From: Ambrosia x helenae | Lineage: Eukaryota; Streptophyta; Magnoliopsida; Asterales; Asteraceae | Reading direction: 5' to 3' | Length of the DNA stretch: 64,000 nt | Assembly (NCBI GenBank): GCA_030844895.1 | Contig: JAUTDX010007468.1 | Coordinates: 39,808-103,807, forward strand | Shown here: in pieces, positions 11,137 to 23,265 of the stretch | Numbering within the stretch: position 1 is the first letter of the stretch | Layout: every line of letters starts with the position of its first letter | Made by a program: the position numbers and the translations under genes | The notes under the pieces: generated by a model | Database searches by the model: none | Told to the model about the DNA's origin: nothing | The model's input: only the letters and a program-made list of their open reading frames with translations

Positions 11137-11344
11137 GTTTTGCATGGTGTATTTGACACGTAGTGAGTGTTAGTGGAGAAATTGAAATGATAAGTAGACT
11201 ACAAAAAGTCAAAACAATTGTGGCTGATTTTAACCTAAGTTTAGAGGATTAAAAGGTTTTTGACAAGTGTCTGCCGACCCACTTGATTGATTTATCCAAC
11301 ACCAAATACAGGGTTAATTTAATAGAATCTTTCTCTTAATTCTT

Positions 11345-11545
11345 GAATTATATTGCCTCGCTGCAAAAGTCGCTAGATGCTCTCTAGTCAGAGTCGGGAG
11401 TACTCAGGGTGTTTTCGGTCTAGTCGGAGAGTACACGGGGAGTACTCGGCCTAGGCCTAGAGTACTCGGGCTTCGACAACCTACCTTATAACGATTACTC
11501 AGGGAGTACTCGGTCTCCGAGACATTCTTTTACAACATTGCCCGA
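11345..11545. repeat. GGGAGTACTCGG-iterated repeat, possible hAT remnant
   Basis: GGGAGTACTC or close variants recur near 11396, 11438 and 11491. The right edge, TTCTTTTACAACATTG, resembles an inverted hAT end; the left edge is unclear and no target duplication was found. Confidence 0.4.
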
Positions 11546-11674
11546 AACATACTAACAAACGCTAAATATCAATGCAGATCAAAACAAAAACATCCATATA
11601 AATTAAGAGTATTATATTTACATTTAATACATACACTATTTTAAGCAAGACTAGATGTCGAGAAAGATGTCCAT

Positions 11675-11708
11675 AAAGATAAGGTTCGCATCGCTGAACC
11701 TTATCTTT
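11675..11708. other. Perfect 13-bp stem hairpin
   Basis: AAAGATAAGGTTC, an 8-nt loop GCATCGCT, and the exact reverse complement GAACCTTATCTTT. There is no T-run or gene boundary beside it, so its role is unknown. Confidence 0.7.
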
Positions 11709-11929
11709 AATCTTATAATTTCTTAAAAAATCTCACTAACACATAAAAATTTCTTTTTTCAAAGTTTAACTCTCATTTTTAAAAAACATATCACGTCTCA
11801 TCCCTTATTCAAATCTTTATATTGTTTTTTAAATAATTTCTTACTCTTGCTTCCAATCACAATCTTAATTACTTTTCCTTAGATATTATCTTTGTAGCAT
11901 GTCCACTAGGCCTCGTTCCTAAGGATGAC

Positions 11930-12412
11930 CCCAATTGTCCCCGGCCATCCCATCGACTACATTAGGCCGGAAGAATGTATTGAGCATGCAAGTATTGCGT
12001 ACCTTCCCTGCATCGGTCTTCGGTTTCGGACGTGGGACCACTATTTGTCCCAGAGCCTTTGTCGTTGCCGGTGATAGCCCGGTTTATCTTGAGCTCAAGC
12101 CGGTAGTATCGGCGCCTTCTTGAGCTCAAGCCGGTAGTATCGGCGCCTACTCAGCATCAGCAGCCCCCGCCGGCCGATAATGATCCCACACCACCTCTGC
12201 CGCCGCAATTGCAACCCTAGCAGCCGCCACAACTCTCACAGCACGTCTTCGACGACTTGCTTCCCGTTGAACGGTTGGATGCTTGGGATTTCGATCGCCG
12301 CCTCCAGCCTTTCGAGCGTTACTAGTTGTGGATGATTCAGCCATTGCAGGATTTACGTCAACTGGCGGGATTGGATGACCTTCCTCTATCACCGCCAGAG
12401 AAGGGCAAGTAG
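11930..12412 (+). pseudogene. GC-rich broken coding remnant, family not recognised
   Basis: An island of much higher GC than its surroundings. One frame reads HPIDYIRPEECIEHAS and continues to WDHYLSQSL before a stop; after a 31-bp tandem duplication (12089-12150) another frame reads a P/Q-rich segment (QHQQPPPADNDPTPPLPP), then VERLDAWDFDRRLQPFE, interrupted by two TAG codons, ending at TAG 12410-12412. The style suggests a transposon-related or captured plant gene, but I cannot name it. The 81-codon minus-strand frame here is a shadow. Confidence 0.4.
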
Positions 12413-14365
12413 CGTATGTTAGTTTGTGTAGTTTTTATTTATGTAGTTGTTCTTTTAGTAGACATTCAATTGTATTTTTGTTTTGTATGTACAACTGACT
12501 ATATATTTATGCAGTTGATCCTTTGTTCATATGATGTTTGTGTCGAATGTTTGTAATCTTTTTGAATACTTGTTTCACAACATATTGTATGATGTAACCT
12601 TTAATTAAACATGTTTGTGTTATTTAATAAATTGAAGTTTTATAAAATGTTAAATAATAAATAATATAAAACCAATGGAACATTAAAATCGGTTAAAATT
12701 TATAAAAAAAATAGTATACTAAATTACCTTTAAAAACATGTATTTTTTAAAAAAAAAAAACAAAACCCAAAAACTCACTTCTAAAAAACATATATTTCCA
12801 AACAATAAAATAAATTAAAAAAAAACTTTCTAAAAATCATTATTCAACCAAAAAAACCCACCTAATACACCCTAAACACACTCAAATTCTTAAACTTTTC
12901 AATAAAAAAACCCCACTAAGCCAATACGTTGCGTTATGGCCAATATGCTGTGTTTTAGGTATGGCCATCAGATGTCAGTCTTTTTTGTTTGGCCTCGTAC
13001 TTATACGCCGCGTTATGGCCACAACGCGACCTATAACTCGCGTGGGGTTTCAAAATAGACAAATAGGGTGTCTGAATAGACTGAGCCATAGAAAAAGACA
13101 AGAAACAGTTCCATAACAACTCTCATACAATAGTGATATTTCCATATATCCGTCCATTACCAGACCAAAATGATTTAAAATTTTAGTTTTCACCATAAAA
13201 TTTGTGTTTAACTACCATCAGTATAATCTGCCAAGTACCAAGCACCCGTTGATCGTGGCAAATTTTATTAGAATAACTAACTTTTAAGTTCCTGGCTTTG
13301 TAGACTTTGTACTCCTGCGTGTTTCGGATTTTGATTTTTTTTAATGTCCAACAAAGTCCGACCATCCTGGCACACTCATAAGCAAAAGGCCTCCTACACA
13401 TGCTATCGCAGACAACGCTGATGACCCAACCAGTCTTCAGTCTTCAATCCCAGGAATTACAAATGTGACTCCCAACGACAACCTCCTCTAGAGAAAGTTA
13501 TCATAACACCGCTAGAGCATTGCCCCTTCGGTTTGATCCGGTTTTGATTATTTTACTAATTAAAAGAATATGAAAAGAAACATTACAATGTTATTCTATA
13601 TATAATTATTTGCTGAAAGGTCTTAACAACAGTACAGGTTTCCAAGTTGCTTTTATCTGTAGCTGTAGGTCATCTTTACCAGTTATATTCTATATGTTGT
13701 GTAACTGTGACTTTTTACAAATGCATTTGTGTGATATTCAAAAATAAAAAATTTTGCAATATTGGGAGGAGATTGAGAAAAATGCTTAATGAATTGGGTT
13801 TTGTCTTATCTATGGGTCATAATTTTTATTTTATTTTTTTAACATTGGTTGTACTAGAATCTTGATACAAGGTAAAGATAATGTTATTTTTTGGTTTTAA
13901 GCATTGTATGAACCTAATATTTTCATTAATTGTTTTTTATCTATTTGATGAATTGATTTCGAATTTTGATTTGGTTGTTTTTTGGTTAGATTATAGCGTG
14001 TAACAGTACTGTAACGAATGAGACGCAAGAGTGATTTATCTATTTAGTTCTCGCCACATGCTCACAAATTCATCTCCAAGCTTTGTTCTTTTTTAAAAAT
14101 AAAAAATAATTATTGTGATTCATCCATTTAATTCTCTCAACCTGTCCATATACCACATAGCCCGTGATGAAACTAACTGACTATAAGCAGTAAGCTACAG
14201 TGAGTGTAGTTGTCGGCGAACATTACTGTTCCCAATATTTGAAATATCAAAAACGCTATCGGTGATCGCTTTTATAGTTTCTGATGAGCTAAACCAATAA
14301 CGAATAAAGACACGCCAACCAAACTCCAGCCGCATAGTGCGGGAGAAAATACTAGTTATCCTAAA
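12413..14365. other. Intergenic DNA, no supported gene
   Basis: Mostly AT-rich. A piece near 12925-13045 repeats GCGTTATGGCC. Short open frames (for example 13183-13401 and 13647-13865) show no domain and no codon pattern I would trust. Confidence 0.45.
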
Positions 14366-14635
14366 TAAAATATAGACTGAATTACAAGTTTTGTCCTTTA
14401 GGTATATACCCGATTGCAATGAATGTCCTTTAACTTTAACATTGATTGGTTTTGTCCTTTATGTTTTAAAATCTTGCATGTTATATCCTTTTTGGCTAAC
14501 TCGGTTAGTTCTCTTCGTTAAGTTTGGTCACGTGACCTGCACGTAAGGGTATTTCAGTAAAATCATCACCCTTCTTCCCCAATTTACAGATCACTCACTC
14601 TCTCTCTCCCTCTCTAAACACACACAACCCACCAC

Positions 14636-15296
14636 TAGTTAAACAAAAAATTTCGGCGGGAAGTTCGTTTGTGTTCGTTCATTTAATAAATGAACGAACA
14701 TGAACGAAAAAATTCGTTCGTTTAGTTAAACAGACGAACATGAATAATGTCGTGTTTGTTCATTTATGTTCGTGAACGTTCGGTAACATGTTCGTTTATG
14801 TTCATTTGTGTTCGATAGTTTAATAAGATTTTTAATTTCTATAATTTTTTATATTCTATTTTTTATTTATTTTACCAAAATAATAACTAAATAAATAATT
14901 TATGTGAGGTAAATAAATAATCATATAGCTATATGATATCAATAACCCTACTTTTAGTATCCACGCTCCTGCTTAGTATATGTTTCCATGTTCCAGCGCC
15001 GACACCCTCCACATGTTTGGATATTTAGGTTATACTTTGAGTGGATCTAGTTAATGTCTTAATGTATGTGAATTCGATCTTATTTGAAAGTTAATATATG
15101 TCCGTTTGTGTTTTTGTGCGTTCAGGAACAAAATTAACAAACGAACACGAACACGAGTGTTTTCTTAACAAACGAACACAAACAAAAAATTTCGTTCGAT
15201 AAGTGTTCATGAACTGTTCGTGAACAAAATAATTTCCTTAATGAACGAACACGAACAAGGCTTTGTTCGTGTTCGTTCGGTTCGTTTGCAGCCCTA
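14636..15296. mobile_element. Nested hAT-like element rich in GAACGAACA repeats
   Basis: The right terminus GTTTGCAGCCCTA matches the TAGGGCTG family; the left terminus TAGTTAAAC is degraded. It is flanked by CCCACCAC on both sides (14628-14635 and 15297-15304), an 8-bp duplication, although the surrounding CCACCA low complexity weakens that evidence. The interior at both ends iterates TTCGTTCGTG/GAACGAACA, typical of subterminal repeats. Confidence 0.6.
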
Positions 15297-15884
15297 CCCA
15301 CCACCACCATCACCATCAACATAACCACCACCACCATCAATATAACCACCTGCGACATCTCAAATCCTACCACCACCACCACCTGAACCTGAAAACCCAT
15401 CCCAGAAAACCTTAATTATCATCACCGTCTGCACACAACCACCGTCATCCTCTCCACTACCTCCGACCAAATCACCACCACTGCCACCCCATACTAGTTT
15501 CACATAACAACAACAAAATCAAATTTCAAAGTTACAAAATCAAAGAACATATAAGTTTATACTTCGTCTCTGATAGTTGTTCATCATCTTCATTCATCAT
15601 GTCTCAAGCTTTCAGTTTGTACGATTTTGTTTTCCCACAATCAAAATCTTTCGATACTTGAAGATCTGACCAATCTTATTCAATGGGTGGTTGAGGGTTT
15701 CTAATTTAGGTTTAATTTGGGGGTAATTAGGGTAGCAGCAGATGTGGTGGTGGCAGGTGGAGCGATGGTGGTGATAGTAGACGATGGTGGCAATAGTGAT
15801 GGGTGGTGGTAATAGCAGGCAGTGGCTGTGGTGGCAAGTGGTGGAGGGTGGTAATAAGGCGGTGCTTCACTGAACAAAAAGATA

Positions 15885-15949
<65 letters not shown>

Positions 15950-15953
15950 AGAG
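15885..15953. repeat. (GA)n microsatellite
   Basis: About 65 bp of GA repeats with one GG interruption, inside the Mutator-like element. Confidence 0.9.
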
Positions 15954-16200
15954 GGGGTGTGTTTCAGGATTTTTATATATTTTTTGATGTAAATTTATAA
16001 TAAAAGGCATGAAAGGACTAAAATGCCCTCACGTGCAGGTCATGTGACCAAGCTTAACAAAGAAAACTAACCAAGTTAGCCATAAAGGATATAACATGCA
16101 AGATTTTAAAACATAAAGGACAAAACTAATCAATTTTAAAGTTAAAGGACACTCATTACAATCAGGTATATACCTAAAGGACAAAACTTGTAATTTAGTC

Positions 16201-17219
16201 TAAAACAAGTTGCTAATTAGAATTATTTAAATATATTCCTTTAATTACTTTTGTTTCAAAAAAACGACATAATAACTTTGTTTCTTTAAAGAAAGACAGG
16301 GCTTTTGGGCTTCATAAGAATAAGAGCAAGCACTTTTGGGCTTTATATTAACCAGAATTTTTTTGAACCTTTTAGCCAAACTGCTCTTTAGGCCTTTAGG
16401 CGCCTAATAATAACAGACTTTAACACTTTCATGTCAAAAGATCGGCTTTTTGGGCTTGGGCTCCTATCGGAACAAGCTTTTTCAAGCTACACAGGGTTCA
16501 GTCCCTCAACCGACGATTTTTGGAGCCTTTAGTCAGACAGGCCTGTTTGTGCACCTAGGTATAAACACTAACCAGAACCGGTGTCCGCTCTAACGAAAAG
16601 TATGGGCAACTACGGTTCCAAAGAATGACAAACCATATCTACTAGGTTGGGCCTGGCAAACCAGGCAGCTTAATGGCACAGTTTGACAAACGGGTTTTTT
16701 TTTTTCTTTTCAAAGACATTAGTTTGTAGTAAAATTTTAAAATGGGTAATGCTGGTTTATGGTTATAATGGATATACATAACAACATATTCCAAAAATAA
16801 TAAAAGTTAACTGGTTGGTTCAGTTTGCACAGCTGGTTCCATTAAGTTTGAAACCGAAGCAAACTGTCAAATTGTCAAAACTAAACTGTTCTAATCTCAA
16901 ACCAGCCGACTTGCTTCAAGATGGGCAGTTCGATCGGTTTCAACAGTTTATGAACACCCCTACATTCAAGCAACTACCAACATAAGATGTCAATGGAATC
17001 AAAAGAACAAAAGAATACATTTTGTATTCAAAATTTGATCGATGTTATGAAATTAACATCTGTTTTATGAATGACTAATTAATAGTGAGAATGCTTGTTT
17101 TCTGAATGGTTTTCTCATGAAAATCAATGAACCTGTACAGAGCAAAACTTACACCTTCATCGATGTTGTTCTCTGTATCCCCCTATTCTTCTCCATCTTT
17201 ATATGTTTAATCACAGAAT
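16201..17219. other. 3' flank of the nucleotidase gene
   Basis: AT-rich, no bounded element recognised. The last 100-200 bp before 17220 is the expected 3' UTR of the minus-strand gene; no clear polyadenylation site stands out. Confidence 0.4.
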
Positions 17220-20200
17220 TCAAGTCTCAAACAAACTTGATGAAACCTGCAAATGCCAAAATTTATTTCTTGACAACACATAAAAAGATCTGCTAGGTAG
17301 TAAAATACGATTTAAATCATACCTTTAAATGATGTGGCATGATTTTAACATCATAGGGTACATGAAAGCCAAGCTTCGGGTTGATAAAACATAAAGTTTT
17401 CAGGCTTGCTCGTATACACGTCAGCATACTGATGAATGTGATACGCAAAAGCTGATTCTTGGCCGGTGTCAGTGAGGAATGTTGCTCCGAATGATTCATT
17501 AAACATATTTCTCATTGTGCGCCGTGCGTTTTGTCTCTCATCATTTAATTCACTCAACAGAGACTTGTAAGAATCACATGCATGTTTACTGGATACAGTT
17601 GAATGCAGTTTACCAAGAGTTCTTGTATGATATGAAACTTTGCCTGTATATGGAAATATAAATAGATAAACAATAATAATCGGTAAAAGTGACATACATG
17701 AGTATTTATTCCAATGATACCTGTGCAAAACGGTAACCATCTTCGTTTTGTATCTTTATCTCATGCTGTAGCATACAATAAACCAATGAACATTGTTGAT
17801 TGTGGACTTGAAAACTAATTTGGTTGACTCTTAAAAGTCAAAATATAGATAATAATAGCATGTAAGAGAAATTATACTTCTAATTCATGGATGATCGCAG
17901 CAGTACGCCAGCCAGCTTTCGAAGGCCCTCGCAGATCACTGAACAGGTGATCTCCGAAGTATATTACCTGCACCGCTAAAAATATTTGTTAGTTAAAAAA
18001 ATAGAACTTCAATCTTGAGAAATAAAAAATAAGATGCTGATTATAATTAAAGAAATATACCTCTGGACCATTCCACTTGGTAATTTGTAAAAAGCTTTTG
18101 AGGCATCCATGGTAGTAAACTTTATCTGGAAGAAATTTATCCACTTTATGGAAGGCTAGGTTGTCTTTCTCTATATCATAGCAGCTGCAAATTGTCATGG
18201 AAGTAATATCAATTTATCAAGATTCTTGTATGATCTTAAACTGGGTGTAATTTTATATTAAACTCTTGAAAAACTAACTACTTTTAAGGCAATGGATGAC
18301 ATGCATGCAAAGAAATGAGATAAAGAGACAAGAAAACTAACCGAAAAGGATGTTCAGATGTGTAAAAATCGGGTTTATTTGCTTTTGCAATCACGACTTC
18401 AAAAAGTTCCCTCCAAGAATCTCCACCCAAAGAATCCTAATTAAGAAGAAAGCACCATTTAGAAACTTATGATAAGATCAGCTATTAACAAAAGGTGATT
18501 CTATATAATGTTTATATGTTAACCTCCAACATGTAGCGCATCCCTCCATCGACAAAATAATACGGAGAATTAGTCATCAAGAAAAGTTTCTTCCCATTCT
18601 CCCTAAGCATTTTAAGAAAAGATAGAAACTGTCCCTGCATAAAGACCAAAGAATAACATAAATATTTGGGTTATGAGTTATGAGACATCTTACAGTTGGG
18701 TTTCATAACATAAATATATACTTACTAAAACAAAACGCACATTTTTAACTAGGTATTTGTCGGGGTCAGAAAGAATTCCTCTGTGAACCAAGCCACTTTT
18801 GTGAACATGCTGAATTGCACGACGAACATCTTGATATACATAAGAAGCATCAAATTCCAGCTTGGCATCAACAAAAAATTGCACAATATCGGCAATAAGG
18901 CATACCTACAAACAGGGATAACCAAATTATAAAAAAAGTACACATATATGGTATACGGTATACCATAGAGTAAACTGTTGTGAATAACCTAATACAAATA
19001 AAATCTAACAACGCACACACACACAAAGGTATTTGCATCAAAGCATGCTTAGCAATAAAGGAAGTCACGTCATGCCATAGCATGAGCTGCTGGGCATAAC
19101 ACATACATATAAAATGAGACAATGATAGGAAGAGAGAGAGTTCCAAAAAATTTAACACGAACAGTTCCTTAGAAATAGATAAAAAAAAGTCATTTAAAGT
19201 GAATATAAGAATACGAACCTCGCTAAAGCAAAAGAAATCCATCAAACCGACAAGTTCTCGTGCTTGATCACGGCCAATATGTCTTGTTCCATAGAGCTCT
19301 TCAATTTCCTTTCGAGTAAGCTGTCAATGACAATAATCAGCTTGTTCATGAGCTTCTCTACAACTAATTACAAGTTAAAGATTTGGTTTCACTTCACGTC
19401 ATATCAACTATGATGGACTATTCATGCATGGGAATGTGAAGCATTAAGATAATATTTACTTGATCCACAGTAGGCGAAGGACCGATTTTTACTAAGACTG
19501 CTGAGTAATTTTGCGGACTTCAGATCCTATATTTTAGCATCCACTACTCTATTAGTAACAGTATAGTTCAAAACCTTGTTTGGCATACCAATTCCCAAAG
19601 TAAAGTTATCATGATCGGTTCATCAAGGAGAAATACAAGAACTACAAGATGTTCTATTTTTGTTGTGTAAAACAACCATATATCTCCAACAAAGACATTG
19701 ATGGAAACATAATTTTAAAATGTCAAATTGAGCATGATCATATACCACTTCGTCCTGAACTCTAGTCTGTTTGCTTTTTTTCATATTCCTATAAATGATT
19801 TCAAAGAAATACAATATATAGGTCACACCAAGTAACAAAACTATTGGAAACTATAAGTTAGGGAATAACAATGCCAAAGTTAAACCAATTGCTTTACACT
19901 TGAGTTTCATAGTTATAGTTTCTATCAGCTGATGGAAAGTAAAATAGTTTTCAAACACTAAACTGATGTGGTTTTGTAAAATGATGAATGACCCATTACA
20001 ATAAATTCTCTAAAATAACCCTGATCCTGAGCCATGTTATGCACAATACACCAAGACTACTAATGCATTTGCATGATGTTCATGAATTACACCACCCACA
20101 CAGCTTAGAAACATCCTAATTTATTCTTTGCTCATTTACTCAAAGCTCTTGTAGAAAAAAATATTCAACAGTCGGCTGTTGAGTAGATACGCCATTACCA

Positions 20201-21569
20201 AATACCAACCTCGTCTTTGTTTGCCTTTATCATGTCATTAGCATGATAGTAACATCCATTTGACTAACAATTAAAACAATAATAAGATTATTATCAATGT
20301 AATATTCCAGACTACACATTACACAAAGAATTCTAAAAACAACAAGTTGTCATGCAAGCTAACAATGTCAATAATTAGAAACACTTCAATTTATGCATGA
20401 CACATAAAACACTGAAGTGATAATAATGCAACTCTTAATTATATCATAGCAATGCATGACCATACCTTGCGCCGACCAAAGTAGCATCCATCTGGCTCAA
20501 TTGATCCAAAGAAATCCAGCTTCAACAGGCACCCTTTTAACTTGTCATAATACAAACCTCTAATCGGAAAACTCGGATCATATTTAGTTGACAAGCAACT
20601 ATCCGGATACTTAAGCTGAAAAGCAAACATTAAAGTAACCAAGTAAGCCATAAATGACTCAATTAATAGCATCCAAACAAATGTCAAGACATACCTCGTT
20701 TACTAAGTGTTGTTTCGCCTGATCATAGATCAAGTTTTGTAAGCTAGGAGAGTAATGCGCCAACGTATAGTCATAGTCAAACCCGTAAACTTGTATGCTA
20801 TCCAATCTAAGATTCTTATTAACATATATACCTATAATTCACATTCACAAGTAACGAACTTTATTAAACTTTATACCAACTCAACTCAAACTAAGACTAC
20901 ATGGTGTGGTCATGGGGTGAGGGGGGGGGGGGGGGCATGGAGCGACATGTGGCAGCCACGTCAACCCCCAAAAAGCCACAGGGTGGTGGTGGCGTGAAGG
21001 GTTTTTTTAATCAAACAACCATTCAATAATCATCCATAACCCAATAACCAACCACAACTATCCACCTGCCCCATGCCACCTTCCACGCTATATACGGGGT
21101 GGTGTAGGTGGCATGGAAGGGCTTCACATCCCACGCCCCCCACACCCTGTAGCCTAAATACATATATTATAAGAGCGTATAATCGTGTATACCTTTGGGG
21201 TTCATTTTCGGCATTCTCTCCAACGCATCAGGAATCTCGAGAAACCTCTTCTTAGCCAAATCAAACTTTCCCCTAATTTTAGCTACCTCATCGTTAAACT
21301 CCGCCCAACCGACATCGCCTAGGCTTTCTTCCTCAAGCAATTTCCCTATACTACGCTCAGATAACATCCTTGCATTCTGGCTATAACAGAGTCCACTCCC
21401 AAACCCTAAATCACAACACACAGACCCATAATTCCATCACAAAATGCTCAAAACCACATATATGGCTATCAAATTGAGTAGATAAAAAATAATAAGTACC
21501 GTTTTGAATTCCAGAAGTGGAAAAATGATCCAACTGCAAACCATAAGGAACAATACATTGGTTAACAAA

Positions 21570-21609
<40 letters not shown>

Positions 21610-21691
21610 TTAATAATAAGTAGAAAGAGAGGAAAGAAGTATATACCAGGAGAGAAGTACGAAGGGAAAGGTGTCTGCGAATGAAGGCCAT
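17220..21691 (-). CDS. HAD-superfamily IG 5'-nucleotidase, 14 exons, frame disturbed in exon 13
   Basis: This encodes a cytosolic purine 5'-nucleotidase-like HAD phosphatase of about 552 residues, usual for the plant family, which removes phosphate from nucleoside monophosphates. Exons: 21691-21647, 21533-21500, 21405-21193, 20831-20695, 20615-20466, 19320-19219, 18905-18741, 18634-18524, 18436-18342, 18184-18061, 17967-17878, 17765-17721, 17643-17323, 17246-17220; all introns are GT-AG with consistent phase. HAD motif I is GFDYDYTLAHY (Asp116/Asp118), motif II LFLMTNS (Thr303), motif III VIYFGDHLFSDL (residues 393-404). In exon 13 the expected frame runs AKFHIIQELL, then needs one extra G at 17613-17614 to read GKLHSTV..., and returns by one extra T-A pair at 17365-17367 to HVPYDVKIMPHH. 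The exon length (321) stays a multiple of three. As written, the reading stops 29 codons into exon 13. Real pseudogenisation or two homopolymer errors are both possible. Confidence 0.9.
20895..21154. mobile_element. PIF/Harbinger (Tourist-like) MITE in intron 3
   Basis: Imperfect inverted ends GACTACATGGTGTGG and the complement of GGCTACAGGGTGTGG, flanked by the 3-bp duplication TAA (20892-20894 and 21155-21157), typical of PIF/Harbinger. 260 bp, GC-rich, with a G-run at about 20922-20937. It sits in intron 3 of the nucleotidase gene and leaves both splice sites intact. Confidence 0.75.
21571..21606. repeat. (TA)n microsatellite in intron 1
   Basis: About 17 TA units in the first intron of the nucleotidase gene, with no element inserted in it. 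Confidence 0.9.
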
Positions 21692-21917
21692 GATTAGTTG
21701 TTGTTGTTGATCATGAGGTTGTTATGAAATCTGTTATTAGGGTTTGTTTGTTGGTTGGTTTCAATATGTGGAGGTGTGTGTTTGTGTGTTTGTGTTTGTG
21801 TGTGCGTGTGGGTATTAAGCGCCGCCAATGACGCTCTTTTCAAAGCATTCACTCCGATCCCCTTTTCTCCTTTGGCGATCTTGATAGATTTGGAATGAAA
21901 AAGTTGGGAAATATGAT
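21692..21917 (-). promoter_or_regulatory. Upstream region of the nucleotidase gene
   Basis: Only 226 bp separate the ATG from the hAT element upstream. It contains a GT-rich tract (about 21770-21812); no TATA box is evident, as is common for housekeeping genes. Confidence 0.4.
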
Positions 21918-22547
21918 TGGAGCCGGTCCTAAAGATTTAAGTAGCCTGGTACGAATTAGAAAAAAAAAAGGCACTTACGCCCTAATAAGTCAATCACGCA
22001 CATTGCGACGAGCGAGAAATCGGTTAGTTTATGTGTACTCATTATAGTAAACGGCAAAAAAGCCAAAAAAAAAATATATAAAGGTAGCATGTCCACAATC
22101 GAAATTTTATATAATAAAAGTTGAAGAGGTTTATGGGCCCACACGTGATGCAATGACAAATTAATATAAATATTTTAATCTTTTATGGAAAATATTTTTT
22201 TCTCAAAGTTTATTAATTCTAAAATCATTATGACTTGTTAATTTGGAACTAAATTTATTAATAATAATGTGATAATTTTTTTAAAAAAATAATAAAAGCC
22301 AAAGCAAGGTGGAAAAGTAGTAAAAAAAATGAAAAATGGCCAAATTGTAGTTGAAGGGGACTTGAACCCAAAACCAACAAACAAGGAGACAACACTCTCA
22401 ACCATTGGGTCAAACCATATTTTCATTCTAGTTTTTGTCTTTATATTTATATATAAAATGTATAATAGAAAAAATCCATATTTAGGCCCCTCGAAAAAAC
22501 AGGCCTCGGCCGGGGGTGCGGCTCGCCCACCCCTAGGGCCGGCCTTG
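21918..22547. mobile_element. hAT-type non-autonomous element, 630 bp
   Basis: Inverted ends TGGAGCCGGTCCTA and the complement of TAGGGCCGGCCTTG. Near-exact 8-bp duplication AATATGAT/AATATGAG (21910-21917 and 22548-22555). GGGCCGGCC-type termini are typical of one plant hAT group. It carries a tRNA-like segment (22340-22420) and no transposase. It lies directly upstream of the nucleotidase promoter. Confidence 0.7.
22340..22420 (-). mobile_element. tRNA-like / SINE head on the minus strand
   Basis: On the minus strand GTTTGACCCAATGGTTGAGA (A-box position), then about 35 nt later TTTTGGGTTCAAGTCCCCTT (B-box position). The order and spacing are those of a tRNA-derived promoter. No full cloverleaf is possible, so a SINE remnant is more likely than a tRNA gene. 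Confidence 0.5.
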
Positions 22548-22559
22548 AATATGAGATAG

Positions 22560-23260
22560 TGCTTGATCTTTTCTCACCCCGTTAAAAAGTGTCTCGTTAT
22601 GATTATAGCAAGGTACTTTAGGTCACGTTATGGTATAAGGTTAGCTAAAAGTCTAAAAAACAACTTTAAGCTTCCCACTATGATCATAGCGAGACGCTTT
22701 GTAATATGGGGATGGGTCTAGATATTTGGGTGGGTGGGTGGATGTTGGAATTTGTGTTGGAAGAGTTTTGGTTTGGGTTTTTTTAGGGTTTTGAAGTGGT
22801 TTATTTTTTCTTCTTTGAAAGTTTTTTTATGTTTTTTTATTTAATTGTTGTAATATTTTTTTTTTAACAAAACAAAGTAATAACCTAATCAAACTATCAT
22901 TAACCAAAATGAAAATTCTATCTTTCTAGATTCTACCCTAAGTAGGGTTTAAGGGTAGAGATAATCCCACATGATATGTTCAAACCGTTTCCTCTCGTAG
23001 CCCACACCGGGGGCATAACATGTCTCCCATATTCACGCCACGATTTGCATGATTAGTTTTAGATGGAATATGGTTAAGCCCCGCCCTCCATGGAAAATAT
23101 GTGCTCCATGAAAATTAACAAGAACTTAAACCAAGTCTATAACTATAATAATGTTTAATTCGGTTAGTTAATAAACCTTTTCAATATTGTTTAATTCAAT
23201 TAGTTAATAACATATAAATATGTGCTCCATTAGTGATTCCTTTTTATATAACATATTTAA
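22560..23260. other. Intergenic DNA, nothing recognised
   Basis: AT-rich with a GGGT run at about 22722-22742 and a T-run at 22855-22866. No gene or bounded element. Confidence 0.4.
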
Positions 23261-23265
23261 ATGAA

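Larger units (their letters stand above)
14375..16200. mobile_element. Mutator-like non-autonomous element with about 250-bp inverted ends
   Basis: Left end GACTGAATTACAAGTTTTGT and right end the inverted ACAAAACTTGTAATTTAGTC. The similarity extends about 200-250 bp inward, including a conserved TAACATGCAAGATTTTAAAA-type block and CACGTGCAGGTCA near each inner border. Possible degraded 9-bp duplication TAAAATATA/TAAAACAAG. The interior is CCACCA-rich, holds a nested hAT element (14636-15296) and a long GA tract, and has no transposase. The length and long inverted ends fit a Pack-MULE-like carrier; I cannot identify a donor gene. Confidence 0.75.

Noticed and set aside
15803..16000. Arg/Glu repeat protein frame
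   Set aside because: Produced by a (GA)n microsatellite inside a transposon.
22345..22425. Possible tRNA gene on the minus strand
   Set aside because: A- and B-box-like motifs are present, but I could not fold an acceptor stem or anticodon arm; more likely a SINE head inside a hAT element.
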